Shown: piece after piece, positions 48,031 to 56,544 of the stretch | Numbering within the stretch: the first letter of the stretch is position 1 | Layout of the letters: each line of letters begins with the position of its first letter | NCBI GenBank assembly: GCA_958510875.1 | Contig: OY294068.1 | Span: 153,672,388-153,736,387, forward strand | Length of the DNA: 64,000 nt | Direction: 5' to 3' | From: Endomychus coccineus | Taxonomy: Eukaryota; Arthropoda; Insecta; Coleoptera; Endomychidae | The notes under the pieces: generated by a model | What the model was told of the DNA's origin: nothing | Databases searched by the model: none | Seen by the model: the letters and a program-made list of their open reading frames with translations, nothing else | Position numbers and translations under genes: made by a program

Positions 48031-49937
48031 ATGTTTTCTTGGTATATTGGTTCGTATATATACTGATAATGAAATAAAAATTCTGTTTTGACGTTTCGAC
48101 AACGTTTATTGCCTTTATCAAAATTGTTGATTGAAATTAGTGTTTCCATGTAATTTAGAAAAGAATAGATGATTTCGATTAATGAAATTACAATACCTAA
48201 AAACTATATCTTAGTATCACTAGATGTCACATCTTTATATACAAATATCCCTTTAGAATTAGCTAAACAAATAATTCAAAATAAATGGGATGAAATAAAA
48301 CTATATACAAATTTACCTATGAATGAGTTCTTAACAGCTATAGAATATACATTCACCGCTAATTTTTTACAATATAAAGATGATTGTTATAAACAATTAG
48401 ATGGTTGTGCAATGGGCTCTCCAATATCAAGTATCATAGCCCAAATAGTAATGGAATTCCTTGAAGAAAAAGTAGTATCTCAACTAAATTATAATATAGC
48501 CTTCTTCAAAAGATATGTTGATGATTGTATTGCTGCAATCCCTGAAAACAAATGTAATGAATTTTTGAATTCTTTCAATTCCTTTCACCATAAGTTACAA
48601 TTTACGATTGAATTAGAAAATCATAACGAAATAAATTTTTTAGATTTAACTTTAGTAAGAAAATCAAATGATAACAAAATTCTAACAAAATGGTATACCA
48701 AACCTACTTGGTCAGGAAGGTATACTAATTTCAATTCTAATATACCTAAAAAATATAAGAAAAATGTTATTATAAATCTAATAGATAGAGCTATTCGACT
48801 AAGTTCTCCTGAACTGAGAACTATATCTATTACAAAAACAAAAGAAACTTTAATAAGAAATGGTTATCCCATTGATTTAGTAAATTCGATAACTAAAGAC
48901 AAAATTCATAAATTTTATAACTCATTTGGTGGAATCAATACCAATAATGAGAAAACTAATGATAGGCATTACATATCACTACCATATATCAGTGGACTTT
49001 CAGAGAAAATTTGTAATATAGTGAAACCTTATGACCTACATATATGTCATAAGAGTTATTTAAATCAGAAAAGTCTCTTTACAAAATTAAAAAGCAGCGT
49101 ACCTTTCAAAAAAATAACCCATACTGTTTATTCCATCCCTTGCAAAGATTGCGAAAAGGTATATATTGGCCAATCTTCACAATACCTCGAAAAAAGATTA
49201 AATGGCCACAAATATACCAAAAATTCATCAACTGCGCTCAATAAACATGTGAAAGACACTAACCATACTTTCGACTACAACAATACAAAAATTTTAAATA
49301 TTGAAACAAACGACAACAAACGTTTGATATTAGAATCTATTCAAATTAAAAAGAACAATTGTGTAAATGACAAAATAGATTCCAATCTTTCGAAACTGTA
49401 CAATAATCTAATTCAAACTTAACAAAATTTTATTAATTTGAAGTGCCACTTTCCATTGTCTATTTAAAATTCAACCTAAAAAAGATGAAGTATTATTTAA
49501 CTATGACACTATAGAATAACAATTTTGAGGTTAAATTCCATAGAATTATCTTAAACTTGAATAGTTATGATAGAAATACTCATCATAGAGTAACTAATTC
49601 ATACAATAATTCATAGATATTTATAATTGTACAATATTGGAATGTCTTGTATTTAATCAAATTCAATCTATTTCAAATTGTAGTTAGCCATACATTACTC
49701 TTTCACACACAACCGATCCAATGTTTTCTGCAGTTTTAATTGGATCTTAAAACACAAGTCGGCTGCAGACGCATTTCATTAATCGAAATCATCTATTCTT
49801 TTCTAAATTACATGGAAACACTAATTTCAATCAACAATTTTGATAAAGGCAATAAACGTTGTCGAAACGTCAAAACAGAATTTTTATTTCATTATCAGTA
49901 TATATACGAACCAATATACCAAGAAAACATACAAATA
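48028..49937 (+). mobile_element. Penelope-like element (lineage D) with inverted terminal repeats
   Basis: About 165 bp at the left end (48028-48192, starting tgtatgttttcttggtat) recur in inverted orientation at 49770-49937 (ending ataccaagaaaacata). Both contain a gaaacgtc core like that in the terminal repeats of lineage B. Between them lie the RT/GIY-YIG frame (48169-49422) and a 3' non-coding region. The N-terminal part of a full PLE protein is missing, so the copy is 5'-truncated into the repeat. Confidence 0.8.
48169..49422 (+). CDS. Penelope-like RT with GIY-YIG endonuclease (N-terminally truncated, frame open)
   Basis: The 417-residue frame has RT motif A at 17-28 (SLDVTSLYTNIP) and AMGSP at 81-85. 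The catalytic box YVDD is at 116-119, preceded by FFKR. INFLDL is at 155-160. The C-terminal GIY-YIG domain has VYSIPC at 320-325, VYIGQS at 331-336, R343 and E389. These make an RT that primes from a nick made by its own nuclease. No stop interrupts the domains, so the copy is young. The N-terminal extension of complete PLEs (RT motifs 1-2 and upstream) is missing, and the ATG lies in the inverted repeat. Confidence 0.85.
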   Translation: MISINEITIPKNYILVSLDVTSLYTNIPLELAKQIIQNKWDEIKLYTNLPMNEFLTAIEYTFTANFLQYKDDCYKQLDGCAMGSPISSIIAQIVMEFLEEKVVSQLNYNIAFFKRYVDDCIAAIPENKCNEFLNSFNSFHHKLQFTIELENHNEINFLDLTLVRKSNDNKILTKWYTKPTWSGRYTNFNSNIPKKYKKNVIINLIDRAIRLSSPELRTISITKTKETLIRNGYPIDLVNSITKDKIHKFYNSFGGINTNNEKTNDRHYISLPYISGLSEKICNIVKPYDLHICHKSYLNQKSLFTKLKSSVPFKKITHTVYSIPCKDCEKVYIGQSSQYLEKRLNGHKYTKNSSTALNKHVKDTNHTFDYNNTKILNIETNDNKRLILESIQIKKNNCVNDKIDSNLSKLYNNLIQT

Positions 49938-49997
49938 TTAATACACAATTCTCGGGAAATAGGTCACATTAACACATATATTTTTATTTCTACCCTC

Positions 49998-50039
49998 GTC
50001 TTTACGTACGTTTCGGTCTCACGACCATCATCAGAAGAC
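49998..50039 (-). ncRNA. Hammerhead-ribozyme-like motif in PLE terminus (left arm)
   Basis: It is the reverse complement of the motif at 52954-52995: a 5-bp stem I (gtctt/aagac), core ctgatga, stem II ggtc/gacc with gtga loop, gaaa, a very short stem III, and gta as cleavage triplet. One extra U after ctgatga departs from the consensus. PLE termini are known to carry hammerhead motifs, which supports the call. Activity is unproven. Confidence 0.5.
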
Positions 50040-50440
50040 TTATTAATACAAAAACCTGATTACTTAGAAATACTGTAATAACACAAAGCGTCCTTATCGC
50101 ACAAATTTCGTTTAAATGCCAACGTCGCGAAACGAACGGAGACATGAAATCGGAACTATAACACAGCAATGTTGCAGCGTAAAAATTAAAAATCCACTAT
50201 TAAGTAGAATCATCAATAAATACGAACACATTTCATAAATGTCTGCGAGAGACTAACATACAAAGAGTTCTATCCTCTTTGCTAACAGACGAGACCATCT
50301 CAAGTGTTCATTTAAGCGCCAGATGTCATAATTTATTAGGTGATAAAAGAAGGTCTCTGGCCTGTGAGAAATACTTTAGACAATTCTACCTAAAGTAAAC
50401 TTTTACATTATAAGGACGTAAGTAGGAATTTGCAAGAATA

Positions 50441-51532
50441 TTAATTAATTAAATTAGTATAAATATGACTTAGTGTTTGAACGTCACTCCTATGATTAAC
50501 AGACTTGGAGTCACGTTTTATATGAATCATCTCCAGAATAGATCTTTTATAATAATTGGTTTCCTTAGTTAAAATATTAACATTCTTGTAATCAAATTGA
50601 TGGTTATAATCAAAGCAATGTTTAGCAAGCGCGGTGGAATTTTCTAAGTTTTTGTTTCTTGTGCTATACTTATGGCCATACATTCTTTTTTGTAAATATT
50701 GTTTAGAGATACCAGTATAGGTCCCATCACAATCTAAACAATTTAATTTGTATACTGTGTGGGTTTGTTTATCTTTAGGAATTACAGGTTTTAGATTTGA
50801 GAAATATTTCCCAACACAGTTAGTAGGTTTATGCGCTACGTTTATATCATACTTTTTCAAACATTTCTTAATTTTCTCTGAGGTCTCCGGAATGTATGGT
50901 AAAGTTATATAATTGTCTGAATTACCTTTTACGTTATTTTTATATGACGCTCCATTATAAATTTTGTTTATTCTCTCTTTAATAATAGGATTGAAAAAAG
51001 TTTTTGGGTAGCCATTCAATTCCAGTGTATTACGAACAATTTTTAGATTTTTGGGACGGTCCTCTGGGTGGGACAATTTAACCGCGCGGTCTGTAAGACT
51101 GTTTATGACGCTTTTTTTATAACAAGTTGGTGCAACGGAATTGAAGTGAAGATAGCGTTGAGACCAAACTTCTTTAGTAAACCACGAAGTTTTTATTTCT
51201 CCATCTGCATCATGCCTAATATTCATATCTAAGAAATTTATGTTTTTGTTAACTTCTATTTCACAGGTAAATTGAAGTTTACAGTGGAAATTGTTAAATT
51301 TATTAATCACGTACTGAATTTTGTCATTGGGAACACACATAAGGCAATCATCTACATACCGTTTAAAAAATACGGGCCGAAAATCTAATGAACTTATAAC
51401 AGATTCCTCCAGGCATTCCATAACGAGGTTAGCAATGGTAGCAGAAATAGGAGATCCCATTGCTGTGCCGAATATTTGTCCAAAATATTGTTCACCGTAC
51501 TGAAAATAAGTGCATTCTAAACAAACCTTCAC
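50441..51532 (-). CDS. Penelope-like RT/GIY-YIG fragment, left arm
   Basis: A 363-residue open frame starts MKVCLECTYFQYGEQYFGQI. It has GTAMGSP at 22-28, the catalytic YVDD at 59-62, INFLDMNI near 98, and TLPYIPETSEKIKKCLKKYD. The GIY-YIG domain follows (THTVYKLNCLDCDGTYTGIS, then YLQKRMYGHK and a terminal SILEMI with the catalytic Glu). In this lineage the second motif reads TYTGIS instead of VYIGQS. RT motif A and everything before it are missing, so it cannot act alone. Confidence 0.82.
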   Translation of the reverse strand: MKVCLECTYFQYGEQYFGQIFGTAMGSPISATIANLVMECLEESVISSLDFRPVFFKRYVDDCLMCVPNDKIQYVINKFNNFHCKLQFTCEIEVNKNINFLDMNIRHDADGEIKTSWFTKEVWSQRYLHFNSVAPTCYKKSVINSLTDRAVKLSHPEDRPKNLKIVRNTLELNGYPKTFFNPIIKERINKIYNGASYKNNVKGNSDNYITLPYIPETSEKIKKCLKKYDINVAHKPTNCVGKYFSNLKPVIPKDKQTHTVYKLNCLDCDGTYTGISKQYLQKRMYGHKYSTRNKNLENSTALAKHCFDYNHQFDYKNVNILTKETNYYKRSILEMIHIKRDSKSVNHRSDVQTLSHIYTNLIN

Positions 51533-51571
51533 AGCATTTCTCCTATTTCTGCTACCATTGCTAACCTCGTT

Positions 51572-52552
51572 ATGGAATGCCTGGAGGAATCTGTTATAAG
51601 TTCATTAGATTTTCGGCCCGTATTTTTTAAACGGTATGTAGATGATTGCCTTATGTGTGTTCCCAATGACAAAATTCAGTACGTGATTAATAAATTTAAC
51701 AATTTCCACTGTAAACTTCAATTTACCTGTGAAATAGAAGTTAACAAAAACATAAATTTCTTAGATATGAATATTAGGCATGATGCAGATGGAGAAATAA
51801 AAACTTCGTGGTTTACTAAAGAAGTTTGGTCTCAACGCTATCTTCACTTCAATTCCGTTGCACCAACTTGTTATAAAAAAAGCGTCATAAACAGTCTTAC
51901 AGACCGCGCGGTTAAATTGTCCCACCCAGAGGACCGTCCCAAAAATCTAAAAATTGTTCGTAATACACTGGAATTGAATGGCTACCCAAAAACTTTTTTC
52001 AATCCTATTATTAAAGAGAGAATAAACAAAATTTATAATGGAGCGTCATATAAAAATAACGTAAAAGGTAATTCAGACAATTATATAACTTTACCATACA
52101 TTCCGGAGACCTCAGAGAAAATTAAGAAATGTTTGAAAAAGTATGATATAAACGTAGCGCATAAACCTACTAACTGTGTTGGGAAATATTTCTCAAATCT
52201 AAAACCTGTAATTCCTAAAGATAAACAAACCCACACAGTATACAAATTAAATTGTTTAGATTGTGATGGGACCTATACTGGTATCTCTAAACAATATTTA
52301 CAAAAAAGAATGTATGGCCATAAGTATAGCACAAGAAACAAAAACTTAGAAAATTCCACCGCGCTTGCTAAACATTGCTTTGATTATAACCATCAATTTG
52401 ATTACAAGAATGTTAATATTTTAACTAAGGAAACCAATTATTATAAAAGATCTATTCTGGAGATGATTCATATAAAACGTGACTCCAAGTCTGTTAATCA
52501 TAGGAGTGACGTTCAAACACTAAGTCATATTTATACTAATTTAATTAATTAA
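51572..52552 (+). CDS. Penelope-like RT/GIY-YIG fragment, right arm
   Basis: The frame of 326 residues is identical to residues 38-363 of the left-arm protein. The frame is in fact open from about 51539 (SPISATIANLV), but the nearest ATG is at 51572. YVDD is at residues 22-25; the GIY-YIG domain occupies the last ~110 residues. RT motif A and the AMG of AMGSP are lost at the palindrome centre. Confidence 0.82.
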   Translation: MECLEESVISSLDFRPVFFKRYVDDCLMCVPNDKIQYVINKFNNFHCKLQFTCEIEVNKNINFLDMNIRHDADGEIKTSWFTKEVWSQRYLHFNSVAPTCYKKSVINSLTDRAVKLSHPEDRPKNLKIVRNTLELNGYPKTFFNPIIKERINKIYNGASYKNNVKGNSDNYITLPYIPETSEKIKKCLKKYDINVAHKPTNCVGKYFSNLKPVIPKDKQTHTVYKLNCLDCDGTYTGISKQYLQKRMYGHKYSTRNKNLENSTALAKHCFDYNHQFDYKNVNILTKETNYYKRSILEMIHIKRDSKSVNHRSDVQTLSHIYTNLIN

Positions 52553-52953
52553 TATTCTTGCAAATTCCTACTTACGTCCTTATAATGTAAAAGTTTACTT
52601 TAGGTAGAATTGTCTAAAGTATTTCTCACAGGCCAGAGACCTTCTTTTATCACCTAATAAATTATGACATCTGGCGCTTAAATGAACACTTGAGATGGTC
52701 TCGTCTGTTAGCAAAGAGGATAGAACTCTTTGTATGTTAGTCTCTCGCAGACATTTATGAAATGTGTTCGTATTTATTGATGATTCTACTTAATAGTGGA
52801 TTTTTAATTTTTACGCTGCAACATTGCTGTGTTATAGTTCCGATTTCATGTCTCCGTTCGTTTCGCGACGTTGGCATTTAAACGAAATTTGTGCGATAAG
52901 GACGCTTTGTGTTATTACAGTATTTCTAAGTAATCAGGTTTTTGTATTAATAA

Positions 52954-52995
52954 GTCTTCTGATGATGGTCGTGAGACCGAAACGTACGTAAAGAC
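52954..52995 (+). ncRNA. Hammerhead-ribozyme-like motif in PLE terminus (right arm)
   Basis: In order: gtctt (stem I), ctgatga, t, ggtc-gtga-gacc (stem II with GNRA loop), gaaa, cgtacg (stem III of one or two pairs), ta, aagac (stem I return). The spacing fits a type I hammerhead with cleavage after gta at 52990. The single unpaired U before stem II is non-canonical. Confidence 0.5.
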
Positions 52996-53120
52996 GAGGG
53001 TAGAAATAAAAATATATGTGTTAATGTGACCTATTTCCCGAGAATTGTGTATTAATTCATACGTGGGTCAAGAATCTTTATCATACAAATATTACAAATG
53101 GTTCAAGAATATCAACAAAA

Positions 53121-53121
<1 letters not shown>

Positions 53122-53184
<63 letters not shown>
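53122..53184. repeat. (AT)n microsatellite, right tract
   Basis: About 31 AT dinucleotides lie on the right side of the PLE cluster, mirroring the left tract at 47962-48026. Confidence 0.95.
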
Positions 53185-53186
<2 letters not shown>

Positions 53187-54410
53187 ATATATGTGATTAA
53201 TTTAGAAAAACGTACTTATACTCCAGTCCAAAAATAATTCAATGTGAAAAAAAAATAATACCATTAATTTGTAATTACGTTTTTCTAAATTAATTTGCAG
53301 AATATTGCGAGTGTCACAGTCGTGATCGGCGACTTTTGAAACCTCCGAGAGCTAGAATTTGTTACATTTAATTAAGAAAAATTGATAAATTCTCAGAAGA
53401 TGACGTGGCTACCCGGACTCAGAGTACACCAGGTATTGCAGAAGAGTTTCATAACGTCGTAATCATCACTAGCAACCCTTATATCACCTCTTGGACAGTT
53501 AACAAACATTAAAAATAATTTTTTGATTAATTTTATCGATATCTAGAGCGTCAGGATGCCCGGATACCCCCGGGGAGGTCCAAGAGGACATCAGGGAATT
53601 TTCTAGATGGCATATTCGTGTTCAGCGACCTCAAAAACCCCCCAGAAACCAATTCGAGTTCGTTTTCTTATTCACCTCAAAAAGTGCAATCAGAAAAATG
53701 CATTTTTTAGCTGTAGAAATGCAACAAATTTTTTCCGCAAAAAGAAAATACCGGACAAATTTTCTAAATCAGTTTCTGAATCGAATGCAAAAAACCGCAT
53801 CTCAATCTATCCAACTGCGCCAAATTTCGCAGATGGAATGCTTTCTTTCCTCGACTAAAGCGGTTTACTAATTTTCGTTGTGGTAGTATAACCACAAAGG
53901 ACGCCAAACGTTCTGGTCGTCCAATTGAAAAAAAATTGTTTATAAACACCATTAATTCATTAATAACAATTTATTGAAAGGAGAAAATGAGTCGTAAGTG
54001 GTGTTTGGTTAATATATATTACCATTAAAATTGCATATGATTATATCAAATAGTTTTTGTTTTATACGCATTTTTCGATAATTTTTTCAGAGACTTTTCC
54101 TCTTACCCTTGTATGACTTCCCCGCTTATATCTCGTGATTGGAAGATGAGGGTTTAACTATAATCTCCTAAAATTTTAGATCGCTATGTTCGATAGTATC
54201 GATTTTAGATTCCTTATTTTGTTTTTTTTTTAACATGGGTACTCTTAGAAAATTTGGCCAAAACCATCAATTTTTGAAACTAGCTCATATTGAATGCAGC
54301 AGTTATAGAATTAATCAATGTTAGTGTGAATTATATTCTGAAGAAGAATTTAGCTTAAGAATCACGTTCAAATTTCATTATTTAACCTAATTTTGCATTT
54401 TGAATTTCAG

Positions 54411-55583
54411 CAAATGAGCGTATACAAACACAAATTAGCTGCAAGGTTTGGCCTTATGCATATGATAGGAACAAACTTATCTGTATGGTTGAGCGTGCTC
54501 GTCCAAGAAACAAAACACGAAATACTAACATTCTATGATCCGGAAAACAATTCCTTACGCATATCTCACCGAATCCCTCACAAAAACAACATCCTTCTTG
54601 GACTTCCGGCCGTACCAAGCGAACATCCACCAGAAGCCCACGGAGGTCACCACATCGTCGCCAGAGGTTTAAAAGGTCCACATCATCTATACGAATGTCG
54701 GAGAACAAATATCATAGGTTCATTGGTACAAGACGCTTCCCCTTTCCTCTTCCCTTGCACCATCGAGTACAGTTTGATATGTGCGGCCATCTTGTACGTG
54801 ATGTGGCGTAATATTTCGAAGCTTCCAGTAACCGGAAGCGTTGCGGCGAAGGCGAAGGCGGATCTAAACGCTTACAAGAAGAGCCCGCATCATTATTCAG
54901 TAGACTGTGCTCGTGCTCATAAAGGCCTCTTCGTCGGAATACTATTGCTAGTCTTGACTATTATATCGCTAATCTTGTTCTTCGTTTTAATATCACGTTC
55001 CGAGTTCGTTGGATTGGCCGTGATTGAAGTTAATATCTGCGAGTTGGTTTTGTATGGACTTACCACTTTTGCCGCGATCATAGGAATGTGGCAGGTTCGG
55101 CAACTTAAATACGATGGAGCTAAAAATTTACAACTCGATAATATTCTACTTGTTGGCGCACAAACTGGTATGTTCATATACAGTACGTTTACAATCATAG
55201 GCGGGCAGTTCACCATCCAACGAAACACGGTATTGGTTCTGGTAACGGCACTCGCGTCTCTTTTACAAACTACATGTCAAACCATTTTCATCCTTGACGC
55301 TTCGCGAAGAACTTGCGCCACGCCAGATCAAATTAAAAAGAAACCGGGACGTGAAATTGTGACGTTCCTTTTGGTGACTAATTTGGCAATGTGGGCGATC
55401 AATACTTTGGAAAAATCGAGGGCCGAATCCCATCCCATACAGCTACATTTTTACGGACTTTGGGCTTGGACCATAATAACTCACGTATCTATGCCGTTAG
55501 CGATTTTCTATCGGTTCCATTCCACTGTATGTTTATGCGAAATTTGGAAACGGGCTTACAAGATGAAACCTACCTACATGTAA
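54411..55583 (+). CDS. otop: Otopetrin last coding exon (membrane helices 5-12)
   Basis: Acceptor gaatttcag ends at 54410; the stop TAA is at 55581-55583. It encodes residues 355-744. QMSVYKHKLAARFGLMHMIG begins helix 5 (about 361-386). A His-rich loop follows (EHPPEAHGGHH, 425-435). Helices 6-12 lie near 466-488, 526-548, 553-583, 598-621, 626-649, 668-689 and 699-722. The C-terminus WKRAYKMKPTYM is short and cytosolic. FGLMHMIGTNLSVWL, IFILDASRR and FYGLWAWTIITHVSMPLAIF are family signatures. Twelve helices match the two-domain otopetrin fold, which forms a dimeric proton channel in the plasma membrane. Confidence 0.95.
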   Translation, partial: QMSVYKHKLAARFGLMHMIGTNLSVWLSVLVQETKHEILTFYDPENNSLRISHRIPHKNNILLGLPAVPSEHPPEAHGGHHIVARGLKGPHHLYECRRTNIIGSLVQDASPFLFPCTIEYSLICAAILYVMWRNISKLPVTGSVAAKAKADLNAYKKSPHHYSVDCARAHKGLFVGILLLVLTIISLILFFVLISRSEFVGLAVIEVNICELVLYGLTTFAAIIGMWQVRQLKYDGAKNLQLDNILLVGAQTGMFIYSTFTIIGGQFTIQRNTVLVLVTALASLLQTTCQTIFILDASRRTCATPDQIKKKPGREIVTFLLVTNLAMWAINTLEKSRAESHPIQLHFYGLWAWTIITHVSMPLAIFYRFHSTVCLCEIWKRAYKMKPTYM

Positions 55584-56544
55584 ACCGAACAACTTTTATA
55601 GTATTTGAGTTAAATTATTCAAGAAACGGCTCATATTTGAGTCGTTAAGACTGATTGTTGTCAATTTACTACCTACTTATATCAAAATAATTATTTTGCA
55701 GAGGAAAAATAGACATAAAAAAGTTGGAGATAATTTGTAAAGGGCTAAATTTTTGGATAGAACTGAATAACGTGTAAAAGTTCCTCATCGATTTGCCCGG
55801 CGCGAGGTAAATTACGTGTGCTCAAATTAGCGAAAACTGTATTTTGCAAACTTCATGAAAACTATAATTTGTTTAAAAACGAATCTAAAAGTTTTTCTGT
55901 AGGAGAAATCGTTCACGAGATATAAATGGTTATTTATAATTCTGCGCGATTTTCCACAGCACGTAATTCGTTCTATGTATAATATAATAGGAATAATTGC
56001 ATAATCAAAAGTGTTGAATAGAACTGAATAGGAGAATAAACTCACTACAGATTCAGATTCACTAGAGGAATTCATGCCCTCCCTCCCCCCTTCTGAGTAA
56101 TATGACCATCATAAACATCTGCCGTCGACTCTTTTGTTTGAAGACGAACTTTGCCTTCTTCGGCGAAAGCTAGTGGGAAAACATCTAAAATGATTTGTTA
56201 TTGGATTTTTTGGACATTAGTTTAATATTTTTGGATGAACAGCCCAGCCCGATTTCCAGTTGAAATTGATGATTATCATTTCTAATTTTGAAATGCTTTC
56301 GTAACGTAACTTTGAGTCGCAAGCTGTGCAATTGTTCACGCTTCTTCCGACATCTGCTATTAGTCAAGATCACTTTTATTTGGCATATTATCAAATTTAA
56401 ACATAGCTTGGAAATTGATTCGGATAACTAGGGATGGACATCGGAAAATAATGTCTTGAAGTCATTTTCCTCACTCTGCTTCATCCCGTCTCTGTTAAAT
56501 TAACAATATTTTGTACAATGCAACGCATCTGGAGGTTAGAAGTC
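55584..56544 (+). other. Otopetrin 3' UTR and flank
   Basis: No gene. An AATAAA near 56034 is a possible polyadenylation signal. Antisense frames here have no motifs. Confidence 0.4.

Larger units (their letters stand above)
49943..53085. mobile_element. Head-to-head pair of lineage A Penelope-like elements, ~3.1 kb palindrome
   Basis: The left arm (49943 to about 51530) and right arm (about 51539 to 53056) are reverse complements. The shared 326-residue protein segment is identical in the two arms, so the pairing is recent. Each arm runs from a 5' truncation at the centre, through RT and GIY-YIG, to a ~0.5 kb 3' region with a ribozyme-like motif. The left arm extends ~40 nt further at the centre. 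Beyond 53056 about 30 bp more of the terminus (tacgtgggtcaagaatc) is present on the right only. Confidence 0.85.
47358..53857. mobile_element. Foldback element with ~0.5 kb inverted arms, interrupted by a Penelope-like cluster
   Basis: The left arm (47358-47910) and the right arm (53298-53857) are inverted copies with roughly 10-20% difference. Shared blocks include ggcgcagttggat.gattgag, a ccccgggg core and gtgtcacagtcgtgatcgg. Left and right loops each contain an (AT)n tract (47962-48026 and 53122-53184). The PLE cluster lies exactly between these tracts. The element has no ORF of its own. The left arm ends in atgttctgcaaattacc; the right arm starts ttaatttgcagaatattgcga. Confidence 0.75.
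44844..54410 (+). other. Otopetrin intron 6, carrying nested inverted-repeat and Penelope-like elements
   Basis: This 9.6 kb intron runs from gtaagt at 44844 to tgaatttcag at 54410. It holds a lineage B terminal piece (46240-46440), a Tc1/IS630-like relic (46495-46990), and the 47358-53857 nest. I see nothing certain in 44844-46239, 46991-47357 or 53858-54410. Confidence 0.75.

Noticed and set aside
47949..48149. 66-codon antisense frame with poly(YI)
   Set aside because: Translation of the (AT)n tract and the PLE inverted repeat.
54454..55228. Antisense frames over the last otopetrin exon
   Set aside because: Shadows of the real coding exon; no motifs, and the sense strand is clearly the gene.
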